From the NCBI GenBank assembly GCA_010672635.1, contig JAAHGE010000008.1, positions 38,277 to 72,328 on the forward strand: DNA of 34,052 nucleotides, in the 5' to 3' direction. This document shows, piece after piece, positions 30,710 to 34,052 of this stretch; positions within the stretch are counted from its first letter, which is position 1; each line of letters opens with the position of its first letter. The position numbers were made by a program, and so were the translations under genes. This stretch comes from Desertifilum sp. SIO1I2. Lineage in GTDB: Bacteria; Cyanobacteriota; Cyanobacteriia; Cyanobacteriales; Desertifilaceae. The notes beneath the pieces are model-generated. The model saw only the letters and a list, made by a program, of their open reading frames with translations. It ran no database searches and was not told the DNA's origin.

Positions 30710-31846
30710 TCAATGAGAGAAATGAGTTTTAATGAAATTCATTTCTTCCTTAAACAAAGCGCCATCCAGCCAACCCACATAGCCAGAGAAATGGCAATTG
30801 TCTTGACTGTCAAGTACAGCAACCTGATACACCTGAAAATGATTTACAGACCAATAAACTGTTCCACTGCCATCTTTTAACTTGAGACTTACTTGCTCGG
30901 CTCGATCGGGCTGCTTGCGATCGGGTGTCATTCCCCTAATCTTATAAAGACGATTGATAACTTGATAGACTAAACTATCTTCAGCCAAGAGATGATTTGA
31001 GATTAGGCGGGCAGTTTGCCGATCGGTTAAATAGGACTGATGAGCATCGACTAAGCCTAGAGCCATTGCTGCTTCCATTTGTCCTAAACTTCTGGCTGTT
31101 TTTTCGGCTAAGTTTGCATCTCCTAAAAGATAGATATCCTGACAACTAAATTTTTTAGAAAAGCAAGGAGCCAGCGTATTCTTTAAAGGATAAGCAATAA
31201 TATCTGAGCTATGCAGAAGATTGAGCCAACTGAGCGAACCTTGGATAGATGAGCTAATAAATGCTTGAATCTCTTTTAGAGGAATTCCCAAGAGCGTGTT
31301 AATAAAGACAATCGGAGAAGCCATTGTTGTGATACTTTGAAGCTTGAGCCGAGCTTGTTGTTGAAAGAGCGATCGCACTAAAAAGGCTGGATCGTCAGAA
31401 TTCCAGCGATTGGCAAATAGCATATCCCATAAAATGACGGTTCCTAAAGAGTGAGCCACAATATGTAACTCAGTTTCTTGAGGAAACTCGTGTATAAAAT
31501 CTAATAATTGTTGAGCAATCGTTTTTCTAATGGCTAACCCTCGTTCTGGGTTGAGATAGGTAAAAAAATCACCCATGAATTCCGAAAGAAAGCCTTCTCG
31601 ATATTGACGATAGCGAAAGACATCATCCGGGTGAGATTGCGGGTAATTCGTTTTAATGTCCTGAAAATCTTGATGCAAGCAATTCCACATTTTGCTGACA
31701 TCGCTTAGGGCATTTCCCCAAAAACTGGAATAAAAGTGAGGTAAGGGGCGATTTTTTAGGGTAAATTCTTGCTTAATGGATTCCTTTAGAGGGTCGGCAT
31801 ATTTAATATCGCGAGTGGCTACACCATGAATAAAAAAGACCAACAT
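30710..31846 (-). CDS. Alpha/beta hydrolase-like protein
   Basis: MLVFFIHGVATRDIKYADPL..., LHIVAHSLGTVILWDMLF nucleophile elbow; start moved from 31921 to 31846. Confidence 0.75.
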   Translation of the reverse strand: MLVFFIHGVATRDIKYADPLKESIKQEFTLKNRPLPHFYSSFWGNALSDVSKMWNCLHQDFQDIKTNYPQSHPDDVFRYRQYREGFLSEFMGDFFTYLNPERGLAIRKTIAQQLLDFIHEFPQETELHIVAHSLGTVILWDMLFANRWNSDDPAFLVRSLFQQQARLKLQSITTMASPIVFINTLLGIPLKEIQAFISSSIQGSLSWLNLLHSSDIIAYPLKNTLAPCFSKKFSCQDIYLLGDANLAEKTARSLGQMEAAMALGLVDAHQSYLTDRQTARLISNHLLAEDSLVYQVINRLYKIRGMTPDRKQPDRAEQVSLKLKDGSGTVYWSVNHFQVYQVAVLDSQDNCHFSGYVGWLDGALFKEEMNFIKTHFSH

Positions 31847-31913
31847 GGTTATTCCTGAAACGGATAGTCTGACTGAGGCGATCGCAAGTTTAGGCAAACT
31901 GCGAGTCAAAAAA

Positions 31914-31936
31914 TAGGGCAAGCATCGCTTACCCTA
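31914..31936. repeat. Short inverted repeat (hairpin)
   Basis: TAGGGCAAGC-ATC-GCTTACCCTA, 9/10 arm match, between groEL and the hydrolase gene. Confidence 0.55.
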
Positions 31937-31996
31937 CTTCAGAATATACAACTAATCAGGATTTGGCGTGTAACCTAGGGACTAGCTAGGCACAGA

Positions 31997-33734
<1,738 letters not shown>

Positions 33735-33872
33735 TCCCCGTAAAGGTCGGATAACCGACTCTCAATCCTCAGCCTCTAGCCTAAAGTCCCAGGTAGATCG
33801 CAAAACAGAGAAAATTCATAGCCCAGTTTTGAAAAAACAGGATAAAATGGCGAGGTATTTTTAAACCCGCCA

Positions 33873-34052
33873 ATGCCACAGTTCAAGGCGATGTCAGAAA
33901 AATCATTGAATTGGTTAAAAAAGAGTCAAAGCACGCTTCAGATTATTTTCATTAATTTAGTAATTTTAGGATTCTTGATTGAAGGAATTTCTATTGTCTT
34001 CTATTGGCTAAAGTTTAACCAAATTTACTATACGCGCCACCGAGAAGAAGTT
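33873..34052 (+). CDS. Hypothetical membrane-anchored protein (C-terminus beyond window)
   Basis: Open frame to the window edge; MPQFKAMSEKSLNWLKKSQSTLQIIFINLVILGFLIEGISIVFYWLKFNQIYYTRHREEV; start at 33873 or 33891. Confidence 0.6.
   Translation, partial: MPQFKAMSEKSLNWLKKSQSTLQIIFINLVILGFLIEGISIVFYWLKFNQIYYTRHREEV

Overview
This is a cyanobacterial chromosomal window: HIP1 GCGATCGC octamers are frequent throughout and the gene content is typical of cyanobacteria. Most of it is conserved housekeeping sequence. Recognisable features are a truncated ParA ATPase, an HHL1-like protein, a CpcS/CpeS-type lyase, a TPR protein, purD, an NblS/Hik33-type kinase, a methyltransferase, a Zn-ribbon membrane protein, a TIGR03792-like protein, holB, a DUF1350 protein, formamidase plus an FmdB-type protein, an alpha/beta hydrolase, a one-helix high-light-inducible protein, an M16 peptidase pair, the atp operon (atpI-B-E-F'-F-H-A-G), a second sensor kinase, a Gfo/Idh/MocA oxidoreductase, RNase III, rnpB (minus strand, missed by the ORF track), CorA, another alpha/beta hydrolase, and a CIRCE-controlled groEL. 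No CRISPR array, complete transposon, phage or classical defence system is visible. The most interesting observation is an identically spaced four-Cys motif (L-C-x2-C-x5-D-x-C-x2-P-x-R-x2-A-x-E-C-x2-Y). It occurs both in the linker just before the HisKA domain of the NblS-like kinase and in the Zn-ribbon membrane protein two genes away. Other leads are a perfect 15-bp AT-rich hairpin directly before nblS, an NtcA-like box upstream of formamidase, a structured intergenic region at 10.9-11.45 kb, and foldback repeats at 13.15 and 23.9 kb. All calls come from reading the sequence; no database search was run.
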